64,000 bases of DNA from CAZMGB01 sp964565775. GTDB taxonomy: Bacteria; Chloroflexota; Dehalococcoidia; DSTF01; JALHUB01. The notes under the pieces are model-generated. The model made no database searches and had not been told where the DNA came from. It was given only the letters and a program-made list of their open reading frames with translations. Made by a program: the position numbers and the translations under genes. The stretch covers positions 22,719-86,718 of the forward strand of contig CAZMGB010000017.1 in NCBI GenBank assembly GCA_964565775.1. Direction: 5' to 3'. Each line of letters opens with the position of its first letter. Position 1 is the stretch's first letter. Below, piece after piece: positions 21,571-29,740 of the stretch.

Positions 21571-22818
21571 ATGGCAGACGCCGGCGACTCCCGACCCCCG
21601 ATTCGGGTCCTCCTAGCGGTTGGAAACCCCGAGAGGGAGCGGCGGCTGCGCGACGCTCTCTCTGCCGAGGGCCTGGTAGTCGCCGAACGCTGCCTGGATG
21701 GACCCTCGCTTGCCGAGCGGGCACAGGCGTTTGACGCGGACGTAGCGCTCGCTTCCACTGACCTCCACCGCCTCTCGACCACGACCCTGCTTGCTATCCG
21801 AGAAGCCCGCCTGCCTCTCGTGCTGCTCACCGAGCCCCCCGACGTTGAGAAGTATGCCGACCTCGCCCACCTTCTTCCCGGCGGCTGTTCGGACGACGAA
21901 GTGACCGATGCGGTGCGCCGGGCCGTGGAGCGCGGCGCCGCCTATGGCGCCTCGCCGGCTGCTGATGGCCGGCATGCGGAAGAGAAGGCCGGTGGGGGCG
22001 GAGGTGGGCCAAGCGGGCGGGTGATCGTCCTGCTGAGCGGCAAGGGCGCGCCGGGGGTGACGACGGTGGCCATCGGCCTGGCGGCGGCGCTGTCGGAGCG
22101 GGGCCGCCGGGTGGTCGTGGTCGACACCGACCTGCGGGGCGGCAACGTGGGCCCGTACCTCGACCTGGACCCCCGCCGGGGCCTGGTTGGCCTCGCCTTC
22201 GGACGCAACGGAGCGTCGGCTGCAGGCCCCGTTGCGGAGGAGCTTCAGGAAGGGCCGGGCTTCATGGTGCTGGCGGGCGTCGAGCGGCCGCACAGCGGGC
22301 TCAGTGTTTCCGCAGAGATCGTGACCGGGGCCATTACGACGCTGCGAGAGATGTTCGACGACGTGCTGGTGGACGTGGGGGAGGTCGTTGGGGGTGCCTC
22401 GTCACCCGGCGACGCCGTTCTGCGCGGAGGAGACTGCCTGCTCGTGGTGGTGGGCGCCGACCTGGTGGCGCTGTGGAACGCCCGCTGTGTCCTGCGATAT
22501 CTGCGCGAGGGGCTCGGGGTGGCGCCGGAGGCCATGGGGGTGGTGCTGAACCGAAGGGAAGGTCGCGGTCAGTACGCGGCGGAGGAAGTGGAGCGAGCAC
22601 TGGAACTGCCGGTCCTGGCCGTGCTACCGGAGGACCGGCGGGCGGTCCGGCGGGCCGTGGGCGAGCAACTGCCGGTAACAGCAGCGGGCGGCGCGGTCGC
22701 CCGGCAGGTGAGGAGGTTAGCCGCACTCCTCGCAGCCGAGGGCGTGAGCGAGGAGCGCGCGAAGGCCCGCAGCCGCCGACGGTTTCCCTTCGCCCTGACG
22801 GGAGTGCGGAGGAGCTGA
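21571..22818 (+). CDS. cpaE: CpaE/TadZ-like P-loop ATPase
   Basis: Residues 1-130 are a receiver-like domain and residues ~150-390 a MinD/ParA-type ATPase. The deviant Walker A GKGAPGVTT is near residue 157 and VVVDTDLRGGN follows. TadZ/CpaE proteins place the Tad secretion machine in the cell. The stop overlaps the cpaF start by one base (TGATG), so translation is coupled. Confidence 0.87.
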   Translation: MADAGDSRPPIRVLLAVGNPERERRLRDALSAEGLVVAERCLDGPSLAERAQAFDADVALASTDLHRLSTTTLLAIREARLPLVLLTEPPDVEKYADLAHLLPGGCSDDEVTDAVRRAVERGAAYGASPAADGRHAEEKAGGGGGGPSGRVIVLLSGKGAPGVTTVAIGLAAALSERGRRVVVVDTDLRGGNVGPYLDLDPRRGLVGLAFGRNGASAAGPVAEELQEGPGFMVLAGVERPHSGLSVSAEIVTGAITTLREMFDDVLVDVGEVVGGASSPGDAVLRGGDCLLVVVGADLVALWNARCVLRYLREGLGVAPEAMGVVLNRREGRGQYAAEEVERALELPVLAVLPEDRRAVRRAVGEQLPVTAAGGAVARQVRRLAALLAAEGVSEERAKARSRRRFPFALTGVRRS

Positions 22819-24110
22819 TGGTCACCTCGGCACCGGCGCGAGAGCGGGAGCGGCTGCTCCGGGAGGAAGTCCGCGAGGAGCTGCGTCGAGTCCTGGACAT
22901 CGACGCTCTCGCGGAACCCGGGCCAGCCGAGGTCGAGCGTGTACGTCGCGTGATCGGCGGGCGCATCGACGCCTTGAACAGGCGGGCTGCGTCGGTTGGG
23001 GAGCCTACCCTCGCCGACCCGGAGGGGCTGGCCCAGCGCATCCTGGACGAGATCCTGGGCCTCGGCCCCCTCCAGCCCCTGCTGGACGACCCAGCTGTGG
23101 AGGAGATCATCGTTAACGGGCCGCACCGGGTCTTCGCCATCGAGGGCGGGCAGAAGCGGCTGACGGACGTCTTGTTCGAGGACGACGAGGAGCTGCTGCG
23201 GCTGGTGCGGCGGGCCGTCGGTCGCCTGGGCCGGCGCCTGGACGAGACCAGCCCGATGGTGGACGCCCGGCTTCCAGACGGCTCGCGGCTCAACGCCGTC
23301 ATCCCGCCCCTGACGTCGCGCTGGACGCACGTGACCATCCGGAAGTTCCTGCTGCGCGCCCGGACACTCGACGACCTGGTGGTCCTCGGCACGCTGACCA
23401 ACGAAGCGGCGGCCTTCATGGAGGCGGCGGTGCAGTCGGGCCTGAACGTGCTCATCTCGGGCGGCACCGGCAGCGGCAAGACGACCTGCCTGAACGCCCT
23501 TGGGGCTTCCATCGAGGGGGCGCACGAGCGGGTCGTGACCATCGAGGAGACCGCTGAGCTCCAGCTGGAGTCGATGCTCCCGGATTGCGTGGGGCTGCAA
23601 GCTCGTGTGCCGAACGTCGAGGGGGTGGGAGCCGTCTCGATCCGCAGCCTGGTGAAGAACGCCCTGCGCATGCGGCCCACGCGCATCATCGTGGGTGAGG
23701 TGCGCGGCGCCGAGGCGCTGGACATGCTCTCCGCCATGAACAGCGGCCACGAGGGCTCCATGTGCACCATCCACGCCAACGGCCCGCGCCAGGCTCTCTC
23801 CAAGCTTCGCACCTACGCCATGATAGCGGAAGAAACGCTGCCGGCGCGGTCGGTGACGGAGATGATCGCCGAGGCCATCGACCTGGTTGTGCATCTGCGC
23901 ATGGAGGCGAGCAGCGGACGCCGTTTGGTGGCCAGCATCTACGAGGTGACGGGCATGGAGGAGGACGCCGTCGCCGGCAGCGAGCTGTTCGCCCTGGTGG
24001 AGGGTGGGTTGCGCTGGACCGGCATCCGGCCCCGCTTCGCCGACCGGCTGGAGGGTGGAGGATTCCCGTGGGAGCGGACGCCATTAGGGGAGGGAAGCCG
24101 GTTGGAGTGA
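22818..24110 (+). CDS. cpaF: Tad secretion ATPase (CpaF/TadA)
   Basis: This 430-aa protein of the VirB11/GspE family powers Flp pilin assembly. Walker A is SGGTGSGKTT near residues 213-222; the Asp box, Walker B (RIIVGEVRGAEALDML) and His box (MCTIHAN) follow in order. Translation from ATG 22818 gives a protein of normal family length. The stop codon lies within the first unit of the TTGGAGT repeat cluster 2. Confidence 0.93.
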   Translation: MVTSAPARERERLLREEVREELRRVLDIDALAEPGPAEVERVRRVIGGRIDALNRRAASVGEPTLADPEGLAQRILDEILGLGPLQPLLDDPAVEEIIVNGPHRVFAIEGGQKRLTDVLFEDDEELLRLVRRAVGRLGRRLDETSPMVDARLPDGSRLNAVIPPLTSRWTHVTIRKFLLRARTLDDLVVLGTLTNEAAAFMEAAVQSGLNVLISGGTGSGKTTCLNALGASIEGAHERVVTIEETAELQLESMLPDCVGLQARVPNVEGVGAVSIRSLVKNALRMRPTRIIVGEVRGAEALDMLSAMNSGHEGSMCTIHANGPRQALSKLRTYAMIAEETLPARSVTEMIAEAIDLVVHLRMEASSGRRLVASIYEVTGMEEDAVAGSELFALVEGGLRWTGIRPRFADRLEGGGFPWERTPLGEGSRLE

Positions 24111-24174
24111 AATTGGAGTGAGCCCAATTGGAGTTGGAGTAGAAGAAGCGTCCTGTTGGAGTGAAATTGGAGTA
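24102..24174 (+). repeat. TTGGAGT direct-repeat cluster 2
   Basis: Six TTGGAGT copies begin at 24102, 24113, 24128, 24134, 24156 and 24167. Leaving out 24128, the spacings are 11, 21, 22 and 11 bp, i.e. one or two helical turns. The first copy overlaps the cpaF stop codon. tadB starts 36 bp downstream. The motif and phasing match clusters at 3361-3420 and 42228-42287. Confidence 0.8.
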
Positions 24175-24209
24175 GGGGGCGCCATTATGAAGAGGCCAGG
24201 AGGAGTTGG

Positions 24210-25079
24210 GTGCCGCTTGTACTGTCCTTAGCCCTGGGCCTGGGCGTGTTGCTCGTCTACCTCTCGCTGACGTCGCGGGGCGACGAGACGAGGAAGGAGC
24301 AGCGGCAGTCGGCGGCTGCGCGCCTGGAGGAGTTCCTGAGCCAGGCCGGAGTCGAGGGCGTGGGGACGCGGGACTACCTGCTGCTCAGCGCTGGAGCAGG
24401 CACGGCGGCCGCTGCCGGCGCTCAGCTGGCCCTCGGCTGGCCGGTAGTGAGCATCGCGGCCTTCGTGATCGGTCTGGCCCTGCCAGCCTGGTACTTCCGC
24501 CAGCGGGGCGAGATGCGAAGGGCCGGCGTGCAGGCGGCGCTAGCCGACGCCGTGGACGCCTTGAGAGCAGCAGTGAGAACGGGAATGAGCGTGGAGGAGG
24601 GTCTCGTATCTCTGGCCCGCAACGGTCCGGAGGTTCTGCGGCCGGCCCTGAGCGACCTCTCGCGGGACCTGCGACTCAGCGGTTTCGAGGAGGCAGTGCG
24701 CCGCGCCCAGGATCGGCTGGCCGACCCGGTGTTCGATACGGTGGCAGCGGCCCTGGTGACGTCGCACCGGGTGGGAGGGCGGAACCTCAGCACTGTGCTC
24801 GACGGCCTGGCGCGGTCAGTGCGGCAATCAGTGCAGGTGCAGCGAGAGGTGGGGGCGCAGCAGGCGAAGAACGTGCTGTCGGCCCGCATCGTGGCCGCGC
24901 TGCCCCTGGTGCTGATCTTCGCGGTGCGGGGCATCAACCCCGCCTACCTTGAAGTGTTCTCCTCTCCGGTGGGCCAGGCGCTACTGGCCCTCTCCCTCCT
25001 GAGCGTGGCAGTGGGCTACGCCGCCATGCTCTGGGCGACCCGGCTACCCGGCGACGAAAGGGTGCTGCGATGGAGGTAG
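24210..25079 (+). CDS. tadB: Tad pilus inner-membrane protein TadB
   Basis: This 289-aa protein has N-terminal helices, a T2SF domain (about 120-245, with GMSVEEGL and VGGRNLSTVLDGLA) and C-terminal helices, as in TadB. GTG at 24210 follows AGGAGGAG. With TadC it forms the membrane platform of the Tad machine. It follows the repeat cluster rather than cpaF directly, so it may have its own control. Confidence 0.88.
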   Translation: MPLVLSLALGLGVLLVYLSLTSRGDETRKEQRQSAAARLEEFLSQAGVEGVGTRDYLLLSAGAGTAAAAGAQLALGWPVVSIAAFVIGLALPAWYFRQRGEMRRAGVQAALADAVDALRAAVRTGMSVEEGLVSLARNGPEVLRPALSDLSRDLRLSGFEEAVRRAQDRLADPVFDTVAAALVTSHRVGGRNLSTVLDGLARSVRQSVQVQREVGAQQAKNVLSARIVAALPLVLIFAVRGINPAYLEVFSSPVGQALLALSLLSVAVGYAAMLWATRLPGDERVLRWR

Positions 25080-26014
25080 GGCTGGCGCTGGGGGGGATGC
25101 TCGGCATCGGTCTGTGGCTGATGGTCACTGCCCTGCCCTGGGCTCGCCCCCGGCCGGATCTGGCGACGCGGCTGCACCTCCTGTCGGCCCAGGGACGGCT
25201 GGAGCTGGAAGCGGAGCGCGGCCGAACGAGCGCGCCGCTATTCAAGTCCTCCGCCCTCGAGCGCCTTCTGCGCCCCCTGCTGGAGGACGCCGGAGCCTAC
25301 CTGGGCAGGGTTCTCACGCGGGCGGGGATCGGCACCGCGAACCTGGAGCGGCGCCTCGCCCTGGGCTGGCCGGGGATGACGACGGCCCAGTTCTACGGGC
25401 AGAAGCTGGCCAGCGGCCTCGTCTTCCTGGCGGCCTTCCCCCTGATGAACGTCGTGGGCGTCCATCCCTTTGGAGCCTGGCCCGTGTGGATGTGGCTCGT
25501 CGGGTTCGCCGTGGGGTTCGCCCTGCCGGACTGGATGCTGGAAGGTCGCATGGAGCGGCGGAGGACGGCGGTGCTGATGGAGCTGCCCACAGTGCTGGAC
25601 CTGCTGGCCATCTCCGCCAGCGCCGGCATGTCGCCGGAGCAGGCTCTGCTGGACGTGAGCCGTCAGGTGGGCGGCGTGCTGGGCGACGGGCTGCGCGGCG
25701 TGGTACGAGAAGCGGGCCTCGGGGCGGCCACCCACGCCGAAGGGCTGCGGACGCTGGCGGAGCGGGAGGGCGTGCCCGAGCTGCTGTCGATGGCGGACGC
25801 CTGGCAGTCGGCTCTGGAACAGGGGCTGCCCCTGGGCCAGGCCATGCTCACCCTGGCGGAGACTGTGCGGGAGAGAAAGCGGGCGCGGCTGCTGGAGGAG
25901 GGTGGGAAGAGCACGGTGCGGATGCTCTTCCCGGTGGCGGTGTTCATCTTCCCGGTGTTCCTGGTGGTGCTGCTCTATCCCGCCGGGGTCGAACTGCTCG
26001 GCCTGGGCGGCTAG
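25070..26014 (+). CDS. tadC: Tad pilus inner-membrane protein TadC
   Basis: A 314-aa T2SF-domain protein overlapping tadB by 10 bp. The T2SF core (MELPTVLDLLAISASAGMSP, then LDVSRQVGGVLGD) is at about 165-270, between membrane helices. It is the paralogous partner of TadB. Confidence 0.88.
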   Translation: MEVGLALGGMLGIGLWLMVTALPWARPRPDLATRLHLLSAQGRLELEAERGRTSAPLFKSSALERLLRPLLEDAGAYLGRVLTRAGIGTANLERRLALGWPGMTTAQFYGQKLASGLVFLAAFPLMNVVGVHPFGAWPVWMWLVGFAVGFALPDWMLEGRMERRRTAVLMELPTVLDLLAISASAGMSPEQALLDVSRQVGGVLGDGLRGVVREAGLGAATHAEGLRTLAEREGVPELLSMADAWQSALEQGLPLGQAMLTLAETVRERKRARLLEEGGKSTVRMLFPVAVFIFPVFLVVLLYPAGVELLGLGG

Positions 26015-26058
26015 AGGACAAACGGACGAGGCGAAAGCACAGGAAGGAGGTAAGCCCC

Positions 26059-26241
26059 ATGAGAGCGCGGTGGATAGCGGGCTTCCTGCGTTTGGGGGCC
26101 GGCGAAGCGGGCCAGACGATGGTGGAGTACGCCATCGTAGCGGCCCTCATCGCGGTGGTGGCGCTGACGGCGGTGCAGGCCCTGGGCGGCGGCGTAACCA
26201 CGGTCTTCAACAACATCGTCGATGCCATCACGGGTATTTAG
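26059..26241 (+). CDS. flp: Flp-type pilin (60 aa)
   Basis: The short leader ends in G before QTMVEYAIVAALIAVVALTA, the hallmark of Flp prepilins with Glu at +5 of the processed form. AAGGAGGTAA lies before ATG 26059. The prepilin peptidase at 5513-5962 is the likely processing enzyme. It is the major subunit of the Tad pilus. Confidence 0.9.
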   Translation: MRARWIAGFLRLGAGEAGQTMVEYAIVAALIAVVALTAVQALGGGVTTVFNNIVDAITGI

Positions 26242-26650
26242 GTCGCGTCGCTTGAGCGCCCGCGACCGAGGGGCCGAGTCCGGTCAGACCATGGTGGAGC
26301 TTGCCCTGGTCTTGCCGGTACTGCTGGCTATCCTCATCGGTGTGGTTCAGTTCGCCCTGGTGTACCACGCCAAAGACGTAGCTACGACGGCGGCGCAGGA
26401 AGGAGCGCGGCTGGCGGCCGCGGAAGGGCGGACGCCGGCCGAAGGTGTTGCTCGTACGCGCGAGGTGCTGGAGTCCGGACTCGGGGGGACCGGCAGGGAG
26501 TTCACCGTGACAGCGCATGACGCGGGCGAGACGGTCGTCGTCCAGGCCGAGGGGGACTACCCGCTGATCATCCCCTTCGTGCCCGGAGGGAGCATCCCGA
26601 TCGAGACCGAGGCTGAGGTGTACAAGGAGGGATTCCGGAGTGGTCCCTAG
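26222..26650 (+). CDS. TadE-like minor pilin
   Basis: The 142-aa protein has the TadE N-terminal segment (SGQTMVELALVLPVLLAILI), a class III prepilin-like region with Glu at +5, and an exported beta-rich part. The frame opens inside the flp gene; the true start may be slightly later. TadE pseudopilins assist Flp pilus assembly. Confidence 0.8.
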   Translation: MPSRVFRSRRLSARDRGAESGQTMVELALVLPVLLAILIGVVQFALVYHAKDVATTAAQEGARLAAAEGRTPAEGVARTREVLESGLGGTGREFTVTAHDAGETVVVQAEGDYPLIIPFVPGGSIPIETEAEVYKEGFRSGP

Positions 26651-27095
26651 CAGGGGCAAAGCGCGAAGGCGCCGCTTGCCGGCGGACGAAAGCGGCCAGG
26701 CCCTGGTCGAGGCCGCCCTGGTCATACCCGTCCTGCTGCTTCTTGCCTTCGGCGTCGTCATGGCCGGCCGGGTCTCCCACGCGAAAGTGGCGGTGCAGGC
26801 GGCGGCCCGCGAGGCGAGCCGGACTCTGGCGACGGCGCCGTCGGAGCCGGATGGGATGGCTGGGGCGCTGGAGACGGGGCGCTCTGTGGCGGAGGGCTAC
26901 GGCCTGTCCCAGGAGCGCCTCACCGTGGACGTGGAGTCCAACGGCTTCCGGCGGGGCGGCACCGCCACGGCCGAGGTGACCTATCGGGTCAGCTTGGGTG
27001 ACCTTCCTCTCCTCGATCGCCTCGAAGTGACGGTGTCAAGCAGCCACTCGGAGCGCATCGATCTCTATCGAAGCCGCGAGGCGGTCCTGCGGTGA
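26640..27095 (+). CDS. TadE/TadF-like minor pilin
   Basis: GTG 26640 follows AAGGAGG and overlaps the previous gene by 11 bp. SGQALVEAALVIPVLLLLAF is the TadE-type segment at about 18-37. The exported part is ~110 aa. It is a paralogue of the preceding gene and a probable minor pilus component. Confidence 0.78.
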   Translation: MVPSRGKARRRRLPADESGQALVEAALVIPVLLLLAFGVVMAGRVSHAKVAVQAAAREASRTLATAPSEPDGMAGALETGRSVAEGYGLSQERLTVDVESNGFRRGGTATAEVTYRVSLGDLPLLDRLEVTVSSSHSERIDLYRSREAVLR

Positions 27096-27529
27096 GGGCG
27101 TTCGTGCGTCGTCTGCACAGCGACGAGGGCGGCCAGGCGATTGTGCTGGTGGCCATCCTGATGGTCGGCCTGGTGGCTGTGGTCGGGCTCGTGACTGACG
27201 GAGGGCTGGTATTCAGCCAGCGGCGCGACCTCCAGAACGTCGCCGACGCCGCGGCCCTGGCCGGCGCTATGCAGATCGACGAGGACGCATATCGCGCGTC
27301 GGGCGAGGTACTGCTGGACGAGTCGGCTGCTCGCCAGGCGGCGGTCGAGTATCTGGAAGCGGAGGAGGGCGTGGCCTACTCTGTGGCCGTTGGCCCGGCA
27401 CGGGTGGACGTATCCGTGTCCCGGCAGGCGTCTACGGGGTTCCTGCGGGTGATAGGCATCAACAGCGTGGAGATGAGCGCGGAGGCATCGGCGGAGCCGC
27501 GCCACGGCGTGGCGTCGGCGGCGCCATAG
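27092..27529 (+). CDS. TadG-like pilus assembly protein (N-terminal domain)
   Basis: GTG 27092 overlaps the previous stop (GTGA). The N-terminus GGQAIVLVAILMVGLVAVVG, followed by LVFSQRRDLQNVADAAALAG, is the TadG N-terminal signature. The protein is only 145 aa and lacks the vWA-like C-terminal domain of full TadG. It is likely a minor Tad component. Confidence 0.75.
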   Translation: MRAFVRRLHSDEGGQAIVLVAILMVGLVAVVGLVTDGGLVFSQRRDLQNVADAAALAGAMQIDEDAYRASGEVLLDESAARQAAVEYLEAEEGVAYSVAVGPARVDVSVSRQASTGFLRVIGINSVEMSAEASAEPRHGVASAAP

Positions 27530-27550
27530 GCGAATGGAGAGGGAGCGCTA

Positions 27551-28099
27551 TTGACTCGGGCATTCGGCCTGCTCGCAACACTGGCAGCAGTCAGCCTGAT
27601 GCTTGCCGCGTGTGGCGACGGCGAAAAGGACAGCGACTCGGTGCGCACCGATTCGCCCACACCGGCGGCAACGCGAACGGCTGCCCCCGAGGCGAGCCCT
27701 GCCGCCGCGCCGTCCGTCGACGAGGAGGTGTCAGAAGCGTACCTGCGGTACTGGGAGGTGTACGCGGATGCCGTGTTCGAGCTGGACGAGAGGAGGCTCC
27801 CGGAGGTGATGACGGGGCCCCAACTGGACAGGACACGTCGAGAAATCGATAGCCTCCGGCAGCGTGGCCGTGCCGCCAAGATCGTTGTCGAGCATAACTC
27901 CTTCATCGCGGAGCTGGACCCGGTGGCCGGCACGGCCACGATCCGCGACGAGTACACCAACCGGAGTTACGAGGTCGACGCAGAGACAAAGCAGATCGTG
28001 GGGCAGGCAGCGCCCGGTACCGTCCTCACTGACACGTACTTTCTAGTTAAGGAGGATGGGGCATGGAAAGTCCGCGATGGCATTCGACAGGAAGGCTGA
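27551..28099 (+). CDS. lipoprotein in the Tad operon
   Basis: The lipobox LMLAAC follows a hydrophobic signal. A Pro/Ala/Thr linker then leads to a ~120-aa NTF2-like alpha/beta region (YLRYWEVYADAVFELDERRL). It overlaps the next gene by 37 bp. Its role in the pilus is inferred from position only. Confidence 0.65.
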   Translation: MTRAFGLLATLAAVSLMLAACGDGEKDSDSVRTDSPTPAATRTAAPEASPAAAPSVDEEVSEAYLRYWEVYADAVFELDERRLPEVMTGPQLDRTRREIDSLRQRGRAAKIVVEHNSFIAELDPVAGTATIRDEYTNRSYEVDAETKQIVGQAAPGTVLTDTYFLVKEDGAWKVRDGIRQEG

Positions 28100-28968
28100 T
28101 TGCGCCCGCGGTGGCACTGCTACTCGTCGCGGCGACGATCGCTGGATTGCCGCCGGAGCTGGCTCGAGCAGATGACGGCTATGAACCCAACCCGGATCTG
28201 CCTCACGCCAGCATCAGCGTTGAATCACACGGCGACGGCGTAACCATCTACATCGCCGTCTCGGAGACGTCGCCAGGTAGTTCGGGCGACTCGCCCTCCG
28301 ACGGCATCGGCGGATCCGGCGGCTGGTCGTGCAGCACCGAGGTCATGAACATCGGCGTCGGCATGCGCGAGTGGTTCGAGCGGGAGGCTCCGCTTCACCC
28401 CGGCGAGGCACCCTGGATCGTTCGCTGCGACAACGGGTTCTTCGGTGTAGTGTGGCTTCCCATCGATGTAGAGCCGGCGGACATCGAGATCGTTGTCGTG
28501 CAGGGCGACGCGGTGGACCCTGCCTCTATGGCCGCGGCACTGCTCGACCACGTTCCCGTGCCGGACATCGTCATCGGGGTCAACCCAACAACCGGCCTGG
28601 TGGCCGTGCCGTCTTGGTTCTGGATCGAGGGCTACGACGGGTCGCCTATTGTCGCCTCCGACACCCTCGACGACGTGACCGTGGAGGTCGAGATCACACC
28701 CACGAGCTACCGCTGGAGCTTCGGCGACGGCGCGACCCTGGAGACGACCTCCCTGGGCCGGTCCTATCCGCAGGAGAGCGATATCCGCCACACCTACGAG
28801 CAGTCGTCCCTGAGCGTCGGCGGCTCCTTCGCCGTGACGGTGGAGATAACCTTCTCGGCCCGCTACCGCGTGGACGGCGGAGCCTGGCAGCCGCTGGACC
28901 CCATCACTCGATCGTTCACGGGCGCCTATCCGGTGCAGCAGCTCCAGTCGATCCTGACCGACGAGTAG
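28063..28968 (+). CDS. secreted beta-rich (PKD-like) protein
   Basis: ATG 28063 has GGAGG upstream inside the preceding gene. A signal peptide (about 13-38, ending LARA) precedes ~260 residues of beta-rich sequence. YRWSFGDGATLETTS near 220 resembles the W-x-F-G-D-G core of PKD domains. It may be a surface or pilus-associated protein. Confidence 0.62.
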   Translation: MESPRWHSTGRLIAPAVALLLVAATIAGLPPELARADDGYEPNPDLPHASISVESHGDGVTIYIAVSETSPGSSGDSPSDGIGGSGGWSCSTEVMNIGVGMREWFEREAPLHPGEAPWIVRCDNGFFGVVWLPIDVEPADIEIVVVQGDAVDPASMAAALLDHVPVPDIVIGVNPTTGLVAVPSWFWIEGYDGSPIVASDTLDDVTVEVEITPTSYRWSFGDGATLETTSLGRSYPQESDIRHTYEQSSLSVGGSFAVTVEITFSARYRVDGGAWQPLDPITRSFTGAYPVQQLQSILTDE

Positions 28969-28987
28969 GAAGGACGCTTCTGGGCGG

Positions 28988-29722
28988 ATGGCAGAGGTAG
29001 TGCGACTTCAGCGGGCCGAGAGCGTGCCGGACGAGGCCTCGGCCAAGGGCGTCCTGCCTCTTGCTGCGCTGGTTTGCGCCGGTGTCTCCCTGGGGTTCCT
29101 CTTCTGGTGGCTCAACGGCCCCCCTCAGGTCCCCGCGTCTTTGCCCGACTGGGATCAGATAAGTCGCACACTTACGGGCTCGGACGTTCCTTATGAAGAC
29201 GTGATTTACATCGCGACGGCCCTGGGATGGCTGGCTCTGGGTTACCTGGGCCTGACGGTCGCGCTCCGGGTGGTGCTCGGAGCTGCGGATCGCCTGACGG
29301 ACGGCTCGGCCTGGGCGCGGGCCGCTCTTAGCTTGAGCGACCTCGTGACGCTTCCCGCAATAAGGCGCATCGTGGAGGGCGCGCTCGCCGGAGTCATCTT
29401 CCTGGCGATCTGGCTTCGCACGAGCGCCGCGCTGGAGGCAGGAACCTCCGCGGGAGCCATGGCCGCCACGAGCAGTGTGGCGCAAGCTGCGCTGACGCAG
29501 GACGTCGCGGCAGAGCCGGCTTGTCCCCCGCTGACGGAAGCTATCGCGGAACCTCCGCCTCCCGACTGCTTTGTCTCCTACACAGTCGTGGAAGGCGACA
29601 ACCTGTGGGACATCTCGCGCCGCTTCTACGGCGACGGCATGCAGTATGTGGTGGTCTTCAGGGTGAACGAAGGTCGCGCCATGACCACCGGCGAGCCCTT
29701 CACCAATCCGCGCCTGATTTGA
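28988..29722 (+). CDS. LysM-BTAD regulator, N-terminal part (ends at in-frame TGA)
   Basis: Three membrane helices (about 22-44, 75-100, 130-150) precede a LysM domain (SYTVVEGDNLWDISRRFYGD). The frame stops at TGA 29720-29722 exactly where a second LysM repeat has Leu: NPRLI-stop-PGWVLDMP versus DPDLILPGWILELP. The same frame then continues for 880 codons (29741-32368). The two parts are one gene, split by a point mutation, a sequencing error or, least likely, recoding. Confidence 0.7.
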   Translation: MAEVVRLQRAESVPDEASAKGVLPLAALVCAGVSLGFLFWWLNGPPQVPASLPDWDQISRTLTGSDVPYEDVIYIATALGWLALGYLGLTVALRVVLGAADRLTDGSAWARAALSLSDLVTLPAIRRIVEGALAGVIFLAIWLRTSAALEAGTSAGAMAATSSVAQAALTQDVAAEPACPPLTEAIAEPPPPDCFVSYTVVEGDNLWDISRRFYGDGMQYVVVFRVNEGRAMTTGEPFTNPRLI

Positions 29723-29740
29723 CCGGGCTGGGTCCTGGAC

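Noticed and set aside
22334..23812. Long minus-strand frame (492 codons) opposite cpaE/cpaF
   Set aside because: Ser/Arg/Pro-rich shadow of the high-GC cpaE and cpaF genes; no domain and no ribosome-binding site.
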